Numbered from the stretch's first letter, positions 23,467-32,693 are shown. The stretch: 64,000 nucleotides of DNA from an uncultured Bacillota bacterium (GCA_949297575.1 CASFTB010000007.1:1-64000), one strand, 5' to 3'. The notes: a model not told the origin generated them from the letters alone. Translations and numbers: made by a program.

Positions 23467-24652
23467 GCTGCCGCTGCGCCTGGCTGTCTTCTGCCTGACG
23501 GGCGTGCTGTGCGTCGGCTGCGTACCGTTTCCTCGCGTACACGCGCAGGAGATCCCCGCATCCCGTGCGGAGGCCGTCGTGGAAATTTCGAGCGGCCGCA
23601 TCTTATGGGAGCGGAACGCGGAGGAGCGGCTTCCCATGGCGAGCACGACGAAGATCATGACTGCGCTCCTCGTCATCGAAGGGTGTCGTCTCGACGAGGT
23701 CGTCACTGTTCCGGGGGCTGCCGTCGGTGTGGAAGGGTCGAGCATCTATTTGACGGAGGGGGAAAAGATCTCGGTTTCAGACCTTCTCTACGGTTTGATG
23801 CTTCGGTCTGGGAACGATTGTGCGGTCGCGCTTGCGTTCCATCACAGCGGCAGCGTGGAGGCGTTTGCGCGCGCCATGAATGCGAAGGCGCGCGCGCTGG
23901 GAGCGCTGCACAGCAATTTCTGCAATCCGCACGGCCTCCCGCAGGAAGGGCATTATACGACGGCGCGCGATCTGGCTGTCATCGCCGCATACGCCTTAAA
24001 AAACGACATTTTTTCTGAAATTGTTGCTTGTTCAGAACACTGTATCCCCGATGGCGGATGCGGCTACGTCCGCCGTCTCACGAATAAAAATAAGATGCTG
24101 CGCGGATTTGACGGGGCGGACGGCGTAAAGACGGGGTATACGAAAGAGGCGGGGCGCTGCCTCGTCTCTTCAGCCACGCGCAGCGGGATGCGCCTCGCCT
24201 GTGTCGTGCTGAACAGTCCGGCGATGTATGAGCGCAGCGGCTCCCTGTTGGAAGACTGCTTCGGCCGCTATTCTCTGTGTACCCTGTTCGATGCGGGGAG
24301 CTATTCGGAAGAGATCGGCACAGATTCAAGTGCGGGCAAGCGCTGTGTGGTCGGCTGTCGGAGCGGATTCGCTTATCCGCTGACCGAAAAGGAGCGGGGG
24401 GCGATCAGTATAAAGAAAAACCTGCAGGAAGAGGTTCGGCTGCCCGTACGCGCGGGCGATATTGTCGGCGAGATGGAAATATACCTCGGAAAACAGTTGA
24501 TTTTTTCGCAAAAAATCGTTAGTATATTTGATGTGGATAAAAGTTATTCGGACTTTTTACGCGACATCATACGAGGTAAACGAGAGATATGCGGATCAAC
24601 AAATTTCTTGCCGAATGCGGCGTCGCCAGCCGCCGCGCCTGCGACCGGCTGA
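23453..24652 (+). CDS. D-alanyl-D-alanine carboxypeptidase, second DacF/DacB-like copy
   Basis: Serine peptidase S11. Signal segment 1-31 with a lipobox-like VGC at 21-23, active-site motifs STTK (64-67), SGN (119-121) and KTG (226-228). Sequence is clearly related to the 21381 enzyme but with a standard SxxK context. The last 21 codons overlap the start of rluB by 64 nt in a different frame, and the C-terminal tail (Ala/Pro-rich) is entirely within this overlap. The membrane-anchor helix at the C-terminus is not obvious. Probable role in spore or vegetative cell-wall maturation. Confidence 0.9.
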   Translation: MTANRLPLRLAVFCLTGVLCVGCVPFPRVHAQEIPASRAEAVVEISSGRILWERNAEERLPMASTTKIMTALLVIEGCRLDEVVTVPGAAVGVEGSSIYLTEGEKISVSDLLYGLMLRSGNDCAVALAFHHSGSVEAFARAMNAKARALGALHSNFCNPHGLPQEGHYTTARDLAVIAAYALKNDIFSEIVACSEHCIPDGGCGYVRRLTNKNKMLRGFDGADGVKTGYTKEAGRCLVSSATRSGMRLACVVLNSPAMYERSGSLLEDCFGRYSLCTLFDAGSYSEEIGTDSSAGKRCVVGCRSGFAYPLTEKERGAISIKKNLQEEVRLPVRAGDIVGEMEIYLGKQLIFSQKIVSIFDVDKSYSDFLRDIIRGKREICGSTNFLPNAASPAAAPATG

Positions 24653-25290
24653 TCGCCGAAGGCAAAGTCACCATCAACGGGAGGGCGGCTTCCCTCGGAG
24701 ACGATGCGGGGGAAGGCGACGATGTCTGCGTGGACGGCGTCCCGGTACAGCGCAAAAAGTCGAACCGGTACTTTTTGCTGAATAAGCCGAAGGGCTATGT
24801 CTGCACCGTTCGCGACGATAAGGGCAGAAAGACGGTCATGGATCTCCTGCCCGCGGGTGCGGGGCGGGTGTTCCCTGTGGGGAGGTTGGATTATGACACG
24901 GAGGGGCTGCTCATCCTGACGGACGACGGCGAACTCGCGTTCAGGCTGACCCATCCGAAGAACGAGATCCCGAAGACCTATCTTGCCAAGATCGAAGGTA
25001 CGATCGCAGAGCGCGAGCTCAACATGCTGCGTGCCGGCGTTGAGATCGACGGAAAGCTGACGGGGAAAAGCAAAGTCAAGGTCCTGGAGGCATCCAAAAC
25101 ATATACGAAATTGCAGGTCATCATTTCGGAAGGGCGGAACAGACAGGTCAGGAGGATGTTTGATGCTGTCGGCAAGCACGTCGCATTCCTGAAACGCACC
25201 GCCGTCGGTGACATGCGCTTGGGGCAGCTTCCGCGCGGCAAGGTCAGGGAGCTCTCCTCCGATGAAGTCTTTTATCTGAAAAATCTCTGA
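24589..25290 (+). CDS. rluB: 23S rRNA pseudouridine synthase RluB family
   Basis: Isomerises a uridine in the peptidyl-transferase region of 23S rRNA. An N-terminal S4 RNA-binding domain (MRINKFLAECGVASRRACDRLI) leads into the RsuA-type catalytic domain with the essential Asp in GRLDYDTEGLL and the conserved SEGRNRQVRRMF. Length 233 aa is normal. ATG 24589 lies within the preceding carboxypeptidase gene (64-nt overlap). A terminator follows directly. Confidence 0.95.
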   Translation: MRINKFLAECGVASRRACDRLIAEGKVTINGRAASLGDDAGEGDDVCVDGVPVQRKKSNRYFLLNKPKGYVCTVRDDKGRKTVMDLLPAGAGRVFPVGRLDYDTEGLLILTDDGELAFRLTHPKNEIPKTYLAKIEGTIAERELNMLRAGVEIDGKLTGKSKVKVLEASKTYTKLQVIISEGRNRQVRRMFDAVGKHVAFLKRTAVGDMRLGQLPRGKVRELSSDEVFYLKNL

Positions 25291-25302
25291 TCGCAAACTT
25301 TC

Positions 25303-25330
25303 GGCGCAGCTGTAAGGCTGCGCCTTTTTC
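25303..25330 (+). terminator. Terminator after rluB
   Basis: GGCGCAGC (25303-25310), loop TGTAAG, GCTGCGCC (25317-25324), then TTTTT. Confidence 0.9.
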
Positions 25331-25335
25331 CGCAA

Positions 25336-25364
25336 TTGACAAATGCAGCAAAAAAAGCTAAAAT
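25336..25364 (+). promoter_or_regulatory. Promoter of the flavoprotein pair
   Basis: TTGACA (25336-25341), 17 bp, TAAAAT (25359-25364). Confidence 0.75.
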
Positions 25365-25388
25365 GGATGCAAAGGAGAGTTGCCGCGT

Positions 25389-26609
25389 ATGGAAAAATAT
25401 TCAACGATCATCGTGGGGGGCGGGCCTGCCGGCATGATGTGCGCGCTGTGCCTGGCACAGAAGAACATCCGTGACGTCCTGCTTTTGGAGAAGAACGACC
25501 GTCTCGGAAAAAAATTGTCGGCGACGGGGAACGGGCAGGGGAACGTCACGAATGCGGACGTTTCCGCGTCGCACTATTTCTCCTCTTCCGGCAGCGCAGA
25601 CGCGGTCTTAGCCGCCTTCGGAAAAGAAGACCTCCTTCGCTTTTTGAAAGATCTCGGGGGATTGTTCTCGGAAGACGGCGAAGGCCGCTTTTATCCCGCG
25701 TCCAGGCAGGCATCTTCCGTCACCGACCTTTTCAGGTTTGCGCTGGCGGAGAGCGGGATATCCGTCAGGACGGGAGAAAAAGTCACATCCGCAAAAAAAG
25801 AGGGGGAACTGTTTGAAGTCAGCACGGAAGGGAACAGCTATTGTTCGCGCTCTCTCGTCTTGGCGTGCGGAGGAAAGGCATCGCCGCATTTCGGGTCGGA
25901 CGGGAGCGGCTACGCGCTTGCGGAGGGCTTCGGGCACTCTGTAACGCCGCTCGCCCCTTCTCTCGTTCGTCTCAGGGCGGAAAAAGAGCACATCCGCGGG
26001 CTGAAAGGGGTGCGGTGCGATTGCCGCGTCTGTATTTCAAATAAGAGAGGTGCATCCTCGGCGCGGCCGCTCCTGCGCGGAGACGTCCTCTTTACGGATA
26101 CGGGCATAAGCGGAGACGCGGTCTTCCGCCTCTCCGCGTTCGTGCGGGAAGGTGATACGGTCGGTATAGACTTTCTGCCCGATTTCGACGGGCGGGAGAT
26201 TGCTGCGCTGCTGCGGGAAAAGGCAGAGCGGTATCCGGCCATGCGCGCGGAAGATCTGCTTCGCTGCGTCGTCCACGGCGCGGTAGGGCGCGTCATGCTG
26301 CGGAGGTGCGGCGTCGGCCCCGACGAGCGCGCCGCTTCGCTGGCAAAAAAAATTTCCGCGCTTACCTCCGCTATAAAAGGATATGCGGTAAAGATCGTCG
26401 GAACGGAAGGCTTTGCGAACGCGCAGGTGACGAAGGGGGGCGTCCCCCTCGTCGAGCTGGACGAGAGCCTGATGAGCAGAAAGGCAGACGGGCTTTACAT
26501 CGTAGGAGAACTTGCGGATATCGACGGCGAATGCGGCGGTTACAACCTGCAATGGGCTTTTTCCAGCGGGGCGGTCGCCGCCGCCGCGATAAGGGGGAGG
26601 GCGATGTAA
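25389..26609 (+). CDS. NAD(P)/FAD-dependent oxidoreductase, HI0933/YhiN family
   Basis: Flavoprotein of about 406 aa with an N-terminal Rossmann motif GGGPAGMMCA, the LGKKLSATGNGQGNVTN family block (about 40-56) and the closing FAD contact GYNLQWAFSSG. This is the YhiN/HI0933 family, whose substrate is still undefined. I use ATG 25389, about 10 nt after AAAGGAG; the TTG at 25380 is too close to that site. The next gene, another FAD enzyme, starts on the base after the stop. Confidence 0.9.
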   Translation: MEKYSTIIVGGGPAGMMCALCLAQKNIRDVLLLEKNDRLGKKLSATGNGQGNVTNADVSASHYFSSSGSADAVLAAFGKEDLLRFLKDLGGLFSEDGEGRFYPASRQASSVTDLFRFALAESGISVRTGEKVTSAKKEGELFEVSTEGNSYCSRSLVLACGGKASPHFGSDGSGYALAEGFGHSVTPLAPSLVRLRAEKEHIRGLKGVRCDCRVCISNKRGASSARPLLRGDVLFTDTGISGDAVFRLSAFVREGDTVGIDFLPDFDGREIAALLREKAERYPAMRAEDLLRCVVHGAVGRVMLRRCGVGPDERAASLAKKISALTSAIKGYAVKIVGTEGFANAQVTKGGVPLVELDESLMSRKADGLYIVGELADIDGECGGYNLQWAFSSGAVAAAAIRGRAM

Positions 26610-28136
26610 ATGGATCTCGAGATAAAACTCCGCCCCGAAGACGGGGAGCAAGACCTTGAGAGGATCGTCTTTAAAAGATCGGGATGCAGATTTTATAAGA
26701 TCCTAAAAAAATCGTTGGATGCGCGCGATAAACATAATATTTGTTGGCTGTATATCGTCCGCGCACAGCGTAGCCCGATCGAAGAAGCGCCGCGCACGTG
26801 GAAGAGGGTAAAGCGCATGCCTCGCAGGACGGTCGTCGTGGGCAGCGGGCCTGCGGGGCTGTTCTGTGCGATCCGCCTGATACGGGCGGGGATCGTGCCG
26901 CTCGTTGTCGAGCGCGGAGGCAGCGTGGAGGAGCGCACGCTGCAAAACGAAAGATTTTTTGCGGGCGGCGAACTCGACGAGGACTGCAATATCCAGTTCG
27001 GAGAAGGCGGCGCCGGGACCTTTTCGGACGGGAAGCTGAATACGCAGACAAAGGATCCGCGCAACCGCGAAGTGTTGGAAACATTTGTCGAGTTCGGTGC
27101 GCCGCCCGAAATATTGTATTTGAATAAGCCGCATATCGGCAGCGACAAGCTCGTTGAGGTCGTGGCGAACATGCGCAGATTTATCCTACATGCGGGAGGG
27201 GAGGTGTGCTTCCACACGAGGTTTGAAGGCGCGCTTCTTCGGGAGGGCGCGCTCTGTGCAGTCCGCCTCTTCGATATTGCGACGGGCACTTCATACACGG
27301 AGGAGGCGAGCGAAGTCGTCTTGGCGATCGGTCACAGCAGCAGGGATACCTTTCTTCGCCTGCATGAGAGCGGATACGCGATGCAGTCGAGAGATTTTGC
27401 CGTCGGAGTCAGAATAGAGCATTTGCAGAGTAAGATCAATTTTGCACAGTACTCTGTCAAACATACATTGCTGCCTCCTGCCGATTATAAGCTGGTCAGC
27501 CACGCGGGCGAAAGGACGGTGTTTACCTTCTGTATGTGTCCGGGAGGCTGCGTCGTGCCCGCCGCAAGTGAGCGCGGAGGCGTCGTCACGAACGGGATGA
27601 GCAATTATGCGCGGGACGGCGTCAATGCTAACGCCGCGCTGCTCGCGCAAATAAAGCTGTTCGATTTTGACCGCGGGGGCATACTGGACGGCGTGGAGTT
27701 TCAAAGGCAGCTGGAGCGCGCCGCTTTTGAGATGGGGGGCAGGTCATATTCTGCGCCCGTGCAGCGCGTCGAAGATTTTCTCTGCGGCAGAGAGACGCGC
27801 GCGCTCGGTGAAGTAAAGCCGACCTATGCCGCGGGACACGCGCTGTGCGATCTGCGTCGGTTATTTCCCGCCTGCGTATCTGAATCTCTGCGGGCGGGCA
27901 TACTTGATATGGACAGGAGGCTGCACGGCTTTGCGGACGGCGATGCCGTGCTGACAGCGGCGGAGACGCGCTTCTCCTCTCCGGTCCGCATTCTCCGCGG
28001 AGAGGGGCTCGAAAGCGTGAGCGCGCGGGGCGTATATCCCTGCGGGGAAGGGTGCGGCTACTCCGGCGGCATCACGAGTTCGGCGGCGGACGGCATCCGC
28101 GTTGCGGAAACGATCTGCGCCCGCTATGAAGATTGA
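26610..28136 (+). CDS. FAD-dependent dehydrogenase (COG2509 family)
   Basis: A 508-aa flavoprotein: an N-terminal region (1-70) with a basic, RNA-binding-like appearance, then the FAD motif VVGSGPAGLFCA (about 75-86), the family block GGAGTFSDGKLNTQ and a C-terminal GCGYSGGITSSAADG FAD site. These proteins are widespread in anaerobic bacteria but without assigned substrate. It directly abuts the HI0933-type gene, giving a two-flavoprotein operon. Codon use is the same as its neighbours. Confidence 0.9.
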   Translation: MDLEIKLRPEDGEQDLERIVFKRSGCRFYKILKKSLDARDKHNICWLYIVRAQRSPIEEAPRTWKRVKRMPRRTVVVGSGPAGLFCAIRLIRAGIVPLVVERGGSVEERTLQNERFFAGGELDEDCNIQFGEGGAGTFSDGKLNTQTKDPRNREVLETFVEFGAPPEILYLNKPHIGSDKLVEVVANMRRFILHAGGEVCFHTRFEGALLREGALCAVRLFDIATGTSYTEEASEVVLAIGHSSRDTFLRLHESGYAMQSRDFAVGVRIEHLQSKINFAQYSVKHTLLPPADYKLVSHAGERTVFTFCMCPGGCVVPAASERGGVVTNGMSNYARDGVNANAALLAQIKLFDFDRGGILDGVEFQRQLERAAFEMGGRSYSAPVQRVEDFLCGRETRALGEVKPTYAAGHALCDLRRLFPACVSESLRAGILDMDRRLHGFADGDAVLTAAETRFSSPVRILRGEGLESVSARGVYPCGEGCGYSGGITSSAADGIRVAETICARYED

Positions 28137-28210
28137 ATGCCCGCACATTTCTTTACGAGATTTTTTGAGAAGTGTCATGGCTCTTTCATGAAACAATCAT
28201 ATTGCGGCGG

Positions 28211-28352
28211 TATACTATGTGCGTCGAAGGGAGAGTTCGCGCCGCAGACTGTCGCGGACGGATCTTCCCCGTTGAGAAGACCACACAACTTTTTTCATAT
28301 TCTCTCACTATAATATATCGGCTCGTTTTCGCGGGCCGATATATTATTTTTA
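28211..28352 (+). other. Spacer with promoter-like TATACT and a terminator; possible small RNA
   Basis: Between the flavoprotein stop (28136) and pyk (28401) lie 264 bases with no credible gene. TATACT (28211-28216) could start a transcript. It would include a GGGAGA/TCTTCCC-type stem around 28230-28272 and end at the hairpin ATATATCGGC (28314-28323) with GCCGATATAT (28335-28344) followed by TATTTTTATG. The last hairpin could simply terminate the flavoprotein operon. Confidence 0.3.
28314..28352 (+). terminator. Terminator hairpin downstream of the flavoprotein operon
   Basis: ATATATCGGC pairs with GCCGATATAT around a TCG/CGG mismatch and a T-rich loop, then TATTTTTATG. Confidence 0.65.
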
Positions 28353-28363
28353 TGTCAAACATA

Positions 28364-28393
28364 GAGAAAGGGCACTGCCTTTCGGCAGCGCCC
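28364..28393 (-). terminator. Terminator of pyk
   Basis: On the minus strand GGGCGCTGCC, loop GAAA, GGCAGTGCCC (28370-28393), then TTTCTC. Confidence 0.8.
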
Positions 28394-28400
28394 CGTTTGA

Positions 28401-29807
28401 TCAGATCTGTTCGATGTTGATGACGTTGGAATTTCCGGATTTGCCGTTCGGGTTGCCGCCCGTGATGACGATGCGGTCTCCCTTTTTGACGAGCCCAAGA
28501 TCGATCGCCGCGCGTTTGGCGTGATAGAACAGGACGTCCATAGAGGTGAACTCTTCGCTCAGCACGGGGATTACGCCCCAGGAGAGCGCCAGCTTCCGGT
28601 AGGACATGGGCTCAATGGTCATGCCGACGATGTCGATGTTGGGGCGGAAGCGGGACACGAGCCGCGCCGTGCCGCCCGAACGGGAGCAGACGACGATGGC
28701 CTTCGCGCCGATGTCTTCGGCAAGCACGCAGGCAGAGTGGGAGAGCGCGTCCGCGGGGCTCTGGATCTCCGGCCGCTTGTCGCCGTACTTTGTTTCGAGA
28801 TGTTTTTCCGTCTCCAGGCAGATCTTTGCCATCGCCTCGACGGCCTGCACAGGGAATTTACCGCCCGCCGTCTCTCCGGAGAGCATGACGGCGCTGGTGC
28901 CGTCGTACACGGCGTTTGCCACGTCGGAGATCTCCGCACGGGTGGGGCGGGGCTGGTTGATCATGGATTCGAGCATTTCCGTCGCGGTGATGCAGCGCTT
29001 GCTCGCCGTGCGGCATTTATCGATCAGCATCTTTTGGATCTGCGGCAGTTCTTCGTAAGGAACTTCCACGCCGAGGTCGCCGCGTGCGACCATGATGCCG
29101 TTGGCGACTTCGAGGATCTCGTCGATGTTGTTGACGCCGCTCTGGCTCTCGATCTTTGCGATGAGGTCGATGTCAGGGTTTCCGTTCTCTTCCAGCAGCC
29201 TGCGGATATCGATGATGTCCTGCGCTTTCGAGGTGAAGGAGCAGGCGATGAAGTCGATGCCCTGTTCTACGCCGAAGAGGATGTCGCTCTTGTCCTGCTC
29301 GCTCAGGTATTTGAGGCTGAGCGTCTTCCCGGGGAAAAACATGCTCTTCTTGTCGGAGAGGACGCCGCCGACTTCCACGCGCGTCATGACGTCCGTCTTG
29401 CTGACGTCGGTCACTTTGAAAATGAGCAGCCCGTTGTTGAGCAGGATGGTGTCGCCCGGTTCGAGGTCGTTCACGATGCCTTTATAAGAAACGGACACGC
29501 GCGTCTGGTCGCCCTCGATCTCCTCCGTCGTGAAGGAGAAGACGTCGCCTTCCTTCAGGGTGATCTTATGCTCCTTGAAAGTTTTGATACGCAGTTCCGG
29601 CCCCTTCGTATCCAGCATGATGGGGAGGGGGATATTGAGTTTTTCGCGGACCTTTTTGATCAGTTCGATATTCTTTGCGTGTTCCGAATAATCGCCGTGA
29701 GAAAAGTTGAGCCGCGCGACGTTCATGCCGGCAAGGGCCATCTGCGTCAGCGTTTCTTCATTGCGGCAAGCGGGGCCGATTGTGCAAACGATCTTGGTTC
29801 TTTTCAT
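28401..29807 (-). CDS. pyk: Pyruvate kinase
   Basis: Final ATP-forming glycolytic step, phosphoenolpyruvate plus ADP to pyruvate. Barrel-domain motifs: MKRTKIVCTIGPA start, MLDTKGPELRI, the lysine-containing substrate loop DLIAKIESQSGV and MVARGDLGVEVP. The regulatory C-domain ends at residue 468, so it lacks the extra PEP-utiliser-like domain of the longer Firmicute enzymes. GGAGAA precedes the ATG. It faces away from rnpB, with which it shares a 150-bp promoter region. Confidence 0.97.
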   Translation of the reverse strand: MKRTKIVCTIGPACRNEETLTQMALAGMNVARLNFSHGDYSEHAKNIELIKKVREKLNIPLPIMLDTKGPELRIKTFKEHKITLKEGDVFSFTTEEIEGDQTRVSVSYKGIVNDLEPGDTILLNNGLLIFKVTDVSKTDVMTRVEVGGVLSDKKSMFFPGKTLSLKYLSEQDKSDILFGVEQGIDFIACSFTSKAQDIIDIRRLLEENGNPDIDLIAKIESQSGVNNIDEILEVANGIMVARGDLGVEVPYEELPQIQKMLIDKCRTASKRCITATEMLESMINQPRPTRAEISDVANAVYDGTSAVMLSGETAGGKFPVQAVEAMAKICLETEKHLETKYGDKRPEIQSPADALSHSACVLAEDIGAKAIVVCSRSGGTARLVSRFRPNIDIVGMTIEPMSYRKLALSWGVIPVLSEEFTSMDVLFYHAKRAAIDLGLVKKGDRIVITGGNPNGKSGNSNVINIEQI

Positions 29808-29854
29808 ATTTCAGTTCTCCGAAGAAAAAATTTATCACAAATTTCACCAAATAT

Positions 29855-29883
29855 ATTTTATACTTTTTTGCGGCAAAAGACAA
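29855..29883 (-). promoter_or_regulatory. Promoter of pyk
   Basis: Minus strand TTGTCT (29878-29883), 17 bp, TAAAAT (29855-29860). Confidence 0.6.
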
Positions 29884-29926
29884 CTGTTTTGAAAAAAAAT
29901 ACTTTTGAATTCGGCTTTTTGTACGG

Positions 29927-29956
29927 TTGACAAAATCTTTCCCCCTGTTGTATAAT
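29927..29956 (+). promoter_or_regulatory. Promoter of rnpB
   Basis: TTGACA (29927-29932), 18 bp, TATAAT (29951-29956); start expected near 29963, where the RNase P RNA begins. Confidence 0.85.
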
Positions 29957-29963
29957 GAAACTA

Positions 29964-30310
29964 TTCCGAGCCGGACATACGGTCGCGTGCCTCTTGGGGC
30001 ATGAGGAAAGTCCGAGCACCGCAGAGCAGGACGCCGGATAACGTCCGGTGGAGGCGACTCCAAGGATAGTGCAACAGAAACAGACCGCAGACGCGATTCT
30101 GCAAGGATGGAAAGGGGAGGTAAGAGCTCACCGGCGCGGCGGAAACGCCGCGCGCTGTGTAAACCCCGTCCGGTGCAAGATTGGGCTGTCGCCGCATGGG
30201 TCGCTCGCCCGGCGGCAGCCGTCAATATCGCTTGAACGCATCGGTGACGATGCGGCCAGATAGATGACCGTACACGACAGAACTCGGCTTACAGGCCGGA
30301 CTCGGAATCA
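29964..30310 (+). ncRNA. rnpB: RNase P RNA, bacterial class A
   Basis: Catalytic RNA that matures tRNA 5' ends. Conserved blocks in order: GAGGAAAGTCCGAGC (30001-30015), GTGCAACAGAAACAGACCGC near 30069, GGAAAGGGGAGGTAAGAG near 30110, and AGATAGATGACCGT with GACAGAACTCGGCTTA near 30257-30294. The 5' TTCCGAGCCGG pairs with 3' CCGGACTCGGAA, closing helix P1. The layout is the ancestral type A rather than Bacillus type B. Ends are estimated from the P1 helix. A strong terminator follows at 30323. Confidence 0.95.
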
Positions 30311-30322
30311 TTTGCATGGTTT

Positions 30323-30349
30323 GCCCCGCGCTTCGGCGCGGGGCTTTTC
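30323..30349 (+). terminator. Terminator of rnpB
   Basis: GCCCCGCGC (30323-30331), loop TTCG, GCGCGGGGC (30336-30344), then TTTT. Confidence 0.9.
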
Positions 30350-30352
30350 ATG

Positions 30353-31525
30353 TCACACAAATCGGGGGCGGCGCTCTTCGTGCTTGCCCGAGAGCAGGTC
30401 GCGTATATCCGCAGCCCTTTCATCCAGTGCGAGCAGGGCGTCTGCGCCGTGTCCGCGCCCGGCGCGGTCGGAGGCGCGCACGAGCAGGGGCGAGACCGAG
30501 CGTGAAAAGGCGGCGAGCAGTTCGTCCGCCCTGTCTCTTTTCAGCGCAAGCAGGCGGAGGTAGGGGGCATCCTCCTTCGCCAAAGCCGCGTCTTTCTTTG
30601 TGATGCCGAGCACCGCTGCGGACAGGATGCGCCGGATGCGGGAAGAAGTGTACCGCTTGTTGGTCGCCTTTTCGATGAGGTCGTCATATCCCGTGCAGGT
30701 TCGCGCGAGGGAGAACAGGCGGTTGTTCAACCCTTCGACGCAGTCAGGCAGGTCGTTTAGCTTTTCGCTTCCGGCAGCCAAAAGGGCGTACAGGGCGATC
30801 TTTTTATAAGAAGATAGGTCTGGTGCCGTTCGCAAAGCTTCAAATACATGGGAGGGTACGTTGGAAGATGCGGAGCACAGGTCTTTGCGCAGGGCGGCGC
30901 GGATCGCGGTCGAGGAGGAAAAGTTGCCCGCCATCTCCGCGCTCTTGTATCCGCTTCCCACCCTCTTTATAGGGTAGACCGCCGCATCCGCCTTTCTCTC
31001 GCGCAGCGCCCTGCAATACTCCGCCCCGAGGATGTTGTTCGGTGAAGAGAGGAGTGCGGCGGTTTGTCCCTGCCCCGTCTTTCTGAGCGCGTCCGCGCGC
31101 GCCCTCGCGAGAGAGGCGCCCGTTTTCAGGGTTTCTTTCAGTGCTTGCCTGAACTCTTCCGTCTCTTCGGAGAGCGCTTTCGCCGCGGCGCGGAAATCTT
31201 CTTCGGCACCGCCCTCGCATCCGAAGGCGAGGGAGCTGAACCCGGGGAGAGCGCAGAGGATGGCGACCGCCCCCGAGGCGAACAGCTCGGCGGGGGAGAG
31301 TGCGAAGGCGGAGGGCAGTTCGAACACGGCGTCCGCTCCTGAACGCACGGCGTGTTCCGCCCGCGTAAACCGGTCGAGGATCGCGGGTTCGCCCCGCTGT
31401 ACGAAGCTGCCGCTCATCACGCAGACGACCGCATCGCATCCGCTCGTTTCTTTTGCCCGCGAGATGAGATAGGCGTGCCCGTTGTGAAAGGGATTATACT
31501 CGCAAACGATGCCGCAAATTTTCAT
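30353..31525 (-). CDS. tmcAL: tRNA(Met) cytidine acetate ligase TmcAL
   Basis: Acetylates C34 of elongator tRNA-Met using acetate and ATP (YlbM family). The nucleotidyltransferase motif NPFHNGH is near the N-terminus, followed by VMSGSFVQRGEPA and the LPSAFALSPAELFASGAV block. About 390 aa, normal. ATG 31525 (MKICGIVCEYNPFHNGH) is the family start; an in-frame TTG 12 bases upstream is also possible. It is divergent from pta and the acetate needed may come from Pta-AckA, but that link is only contextual. Confidence 0.93.
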   Translation of the reverse strand: MKICGIVCEYNPFHNGHAYLISRAKETSGCDAVVCVMSGSFVQRGEPAILDRFTRAEHAVRSGADAVFELPSAFALSPAELFASGAVAILCALPGFSSLAFGCEGGAEEDFRAAAKALSEETEEFRQALKETLKTGASLARARADALRKTGQGQTAALLSSPNNILGAEYCRALRERKADAAVYPIKRVGSGYKSAEMAGNFSSSTAIRAALRKDLCSASSNVPSHVFEALRTAPDLSSYKKIALYALLAAGSEKLNDLPDCVEGLNNRLFSLARTCTGYDDLIEKATNKRYTSSRIRRILSAAVLGITKKDAALAKEDAPYLRLLALKRDRADELLAAFSRSVSPLLVRASDRAGRGHGADALLALDERAADIRDLLSGKHEERRPRFV

Positions 31526-31542
31526 TTTTTTTCTCAAAACCT

Positions 31543-31571
31543 TTTACTTTTTCGGATAAATAATATATAAT
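31543..31571 (+). promoter_or_regulatory. Promoter of pta-ackA
   Basis: TTTACT (31543-31548), 17 bp, TATAAT (31566-31571). A GC-rich leader of about 115 nt follows, with a GCCGCGCGGC palindrome near 31583. Confidence 0.7.
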
Positions 31572-31691
31572 GTTATGTAGAGTGCCGCGCGGCAGGCGCA
31601 GAGCGGGGCCCTGTTCGGAGGGCGCGCCCGCGCTTTCTATTATACACCATTCGCGGCAAAAAATAAAGCGATAGAGGTACGGTATAGGATC

Positions 31692-32693
31692 ATGGCTACA
31701 TTCATTGACGGCATTAAAAAAAGGGCGTCGGAACTGAATAAACGCATCGTGCTCTGTGAAGGGGAAGATGCGCGCGCAGTGAAAGCTGCGGCGGAAGCGG
31801 TGCATGAGGGGATCGCGCGCATCGTCCTCCTCGGTGACGAGGCGCAGATCAGAAAGGAGAACCCCGACGTCGACCTTACGGGGGTAGAGATCGTCTCTCC
31901 CGCAAAGAGCGAAAAGCGGGCGGAATATGCAAAGATGCTCTTCGAGCTCCGCAAGGCAAAGGGGATGACGGAAGAAGAGGCGGACAGGCTCTCTTACGAC
32001 AATACGTATTTCGGCGTCCTCATGCTCAAGGCGGGGGATGTAGACGGGCTCGTTTCCGGTGCCTGCCATTCGACCGCAAACACGCTTCGTCCCGGCCTTC
32101 AGATCGTGAAAGCTGCACCCGGCGTGCCTCTCGTTTCCAGCTGTTTTCTCATGATCGCTCCCGAACAGGGCAACCAATATTGCCCGGACGGCGTCTTCGT
32201 CTATGCAGACTGCGGTTTGAACGAAAACCCGAACAGCGAACAGCTCGCCGAGATCGCCCTCATGTCGGCGAAGACGGCCGAACACATTGCCGGCATCGAG
32301 CCGCGCGTGGCGATGCTCTCCTTCTCCACAAAGGGCAGCGCAAAGCACGATGACGTGGCGAAAGTGAATGCCGCCGTCGCGCTTGCAAAGGCGAAAGCTC
32401 CCGACCTCGCGCTCGACGGCGAATTGCAGCTGGATGCCGCGCTCGTGCCCTCCGTTGCGCGCTCCAAGGCGCCCGGCTCCAAAGTCGCGGGGCACGCCAA
32501 CGTCCTCGTATTCCCCGACCTCGATGCGGGCAATATCGGGTACAAGCTCACAGAACGCCTCGGCGGGTTCCAGGCCGTCGGGCCTCTGTGCCAGGGGTTT
32601 GCAAAGCCGATCAACGACCTTTCCCGCGGCTGCAAACCTGAGGACATCGTCGCAGTCATCGCGATCACGGCGCTGCAGGCGGCCGATCACTGA
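31692..32693 (+). CDS. pta: Phosphate acetyltransferase
   Basis: Converts acetyl-CoA and phosphate to acetyl phosphate, the first half of acetate fermentation. 333 aa, the short class I form without an N-terminal regulatory domain. Family motifs: [14 protein letters not shown] near the start, [18 protein letters not shown] and the C-terminal [12 protein letters not shown] and [12 protein letters not shown]. The ribosome site is weak (AGGATC). It lies 23 nt before ackA. Confidence 0.97.
   Translation: MATFIDGIKKRASELNKRIVLCEGEDARAVKAAAEAVHEGIARIVLLGDEAQIRKENPDVDLTGVEIVSPAKSEKRAEYAKMLFELRKAKGMTEEEADRLSYDNTYFGVLMLKAGDVDGLVSGACHSTANTLRPGLQIVKAAPGVPLVSSCFLMIAPEQGNQYCPDGVFVYADCGLNENPNSEQLAEIALMSAKTAEHIAGIEPRVAMLSFSTKGSAKHDDVAKVNAAVALAKAKAPDLALDGELQLDAALVPSVARSKAPGSKVAGHANVLVFPDLDAGNIGYKLTERLGGFQAVGPLCQGFAKPINDLSRGCKPEDIVAVIAITALQAADH

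Noticed and set aside
28172-28420. 82-codon frame in the flavoprotein-pyk gap
   Set aside because: It runs through two terminator hairpins and into pyk; no ribosome site.
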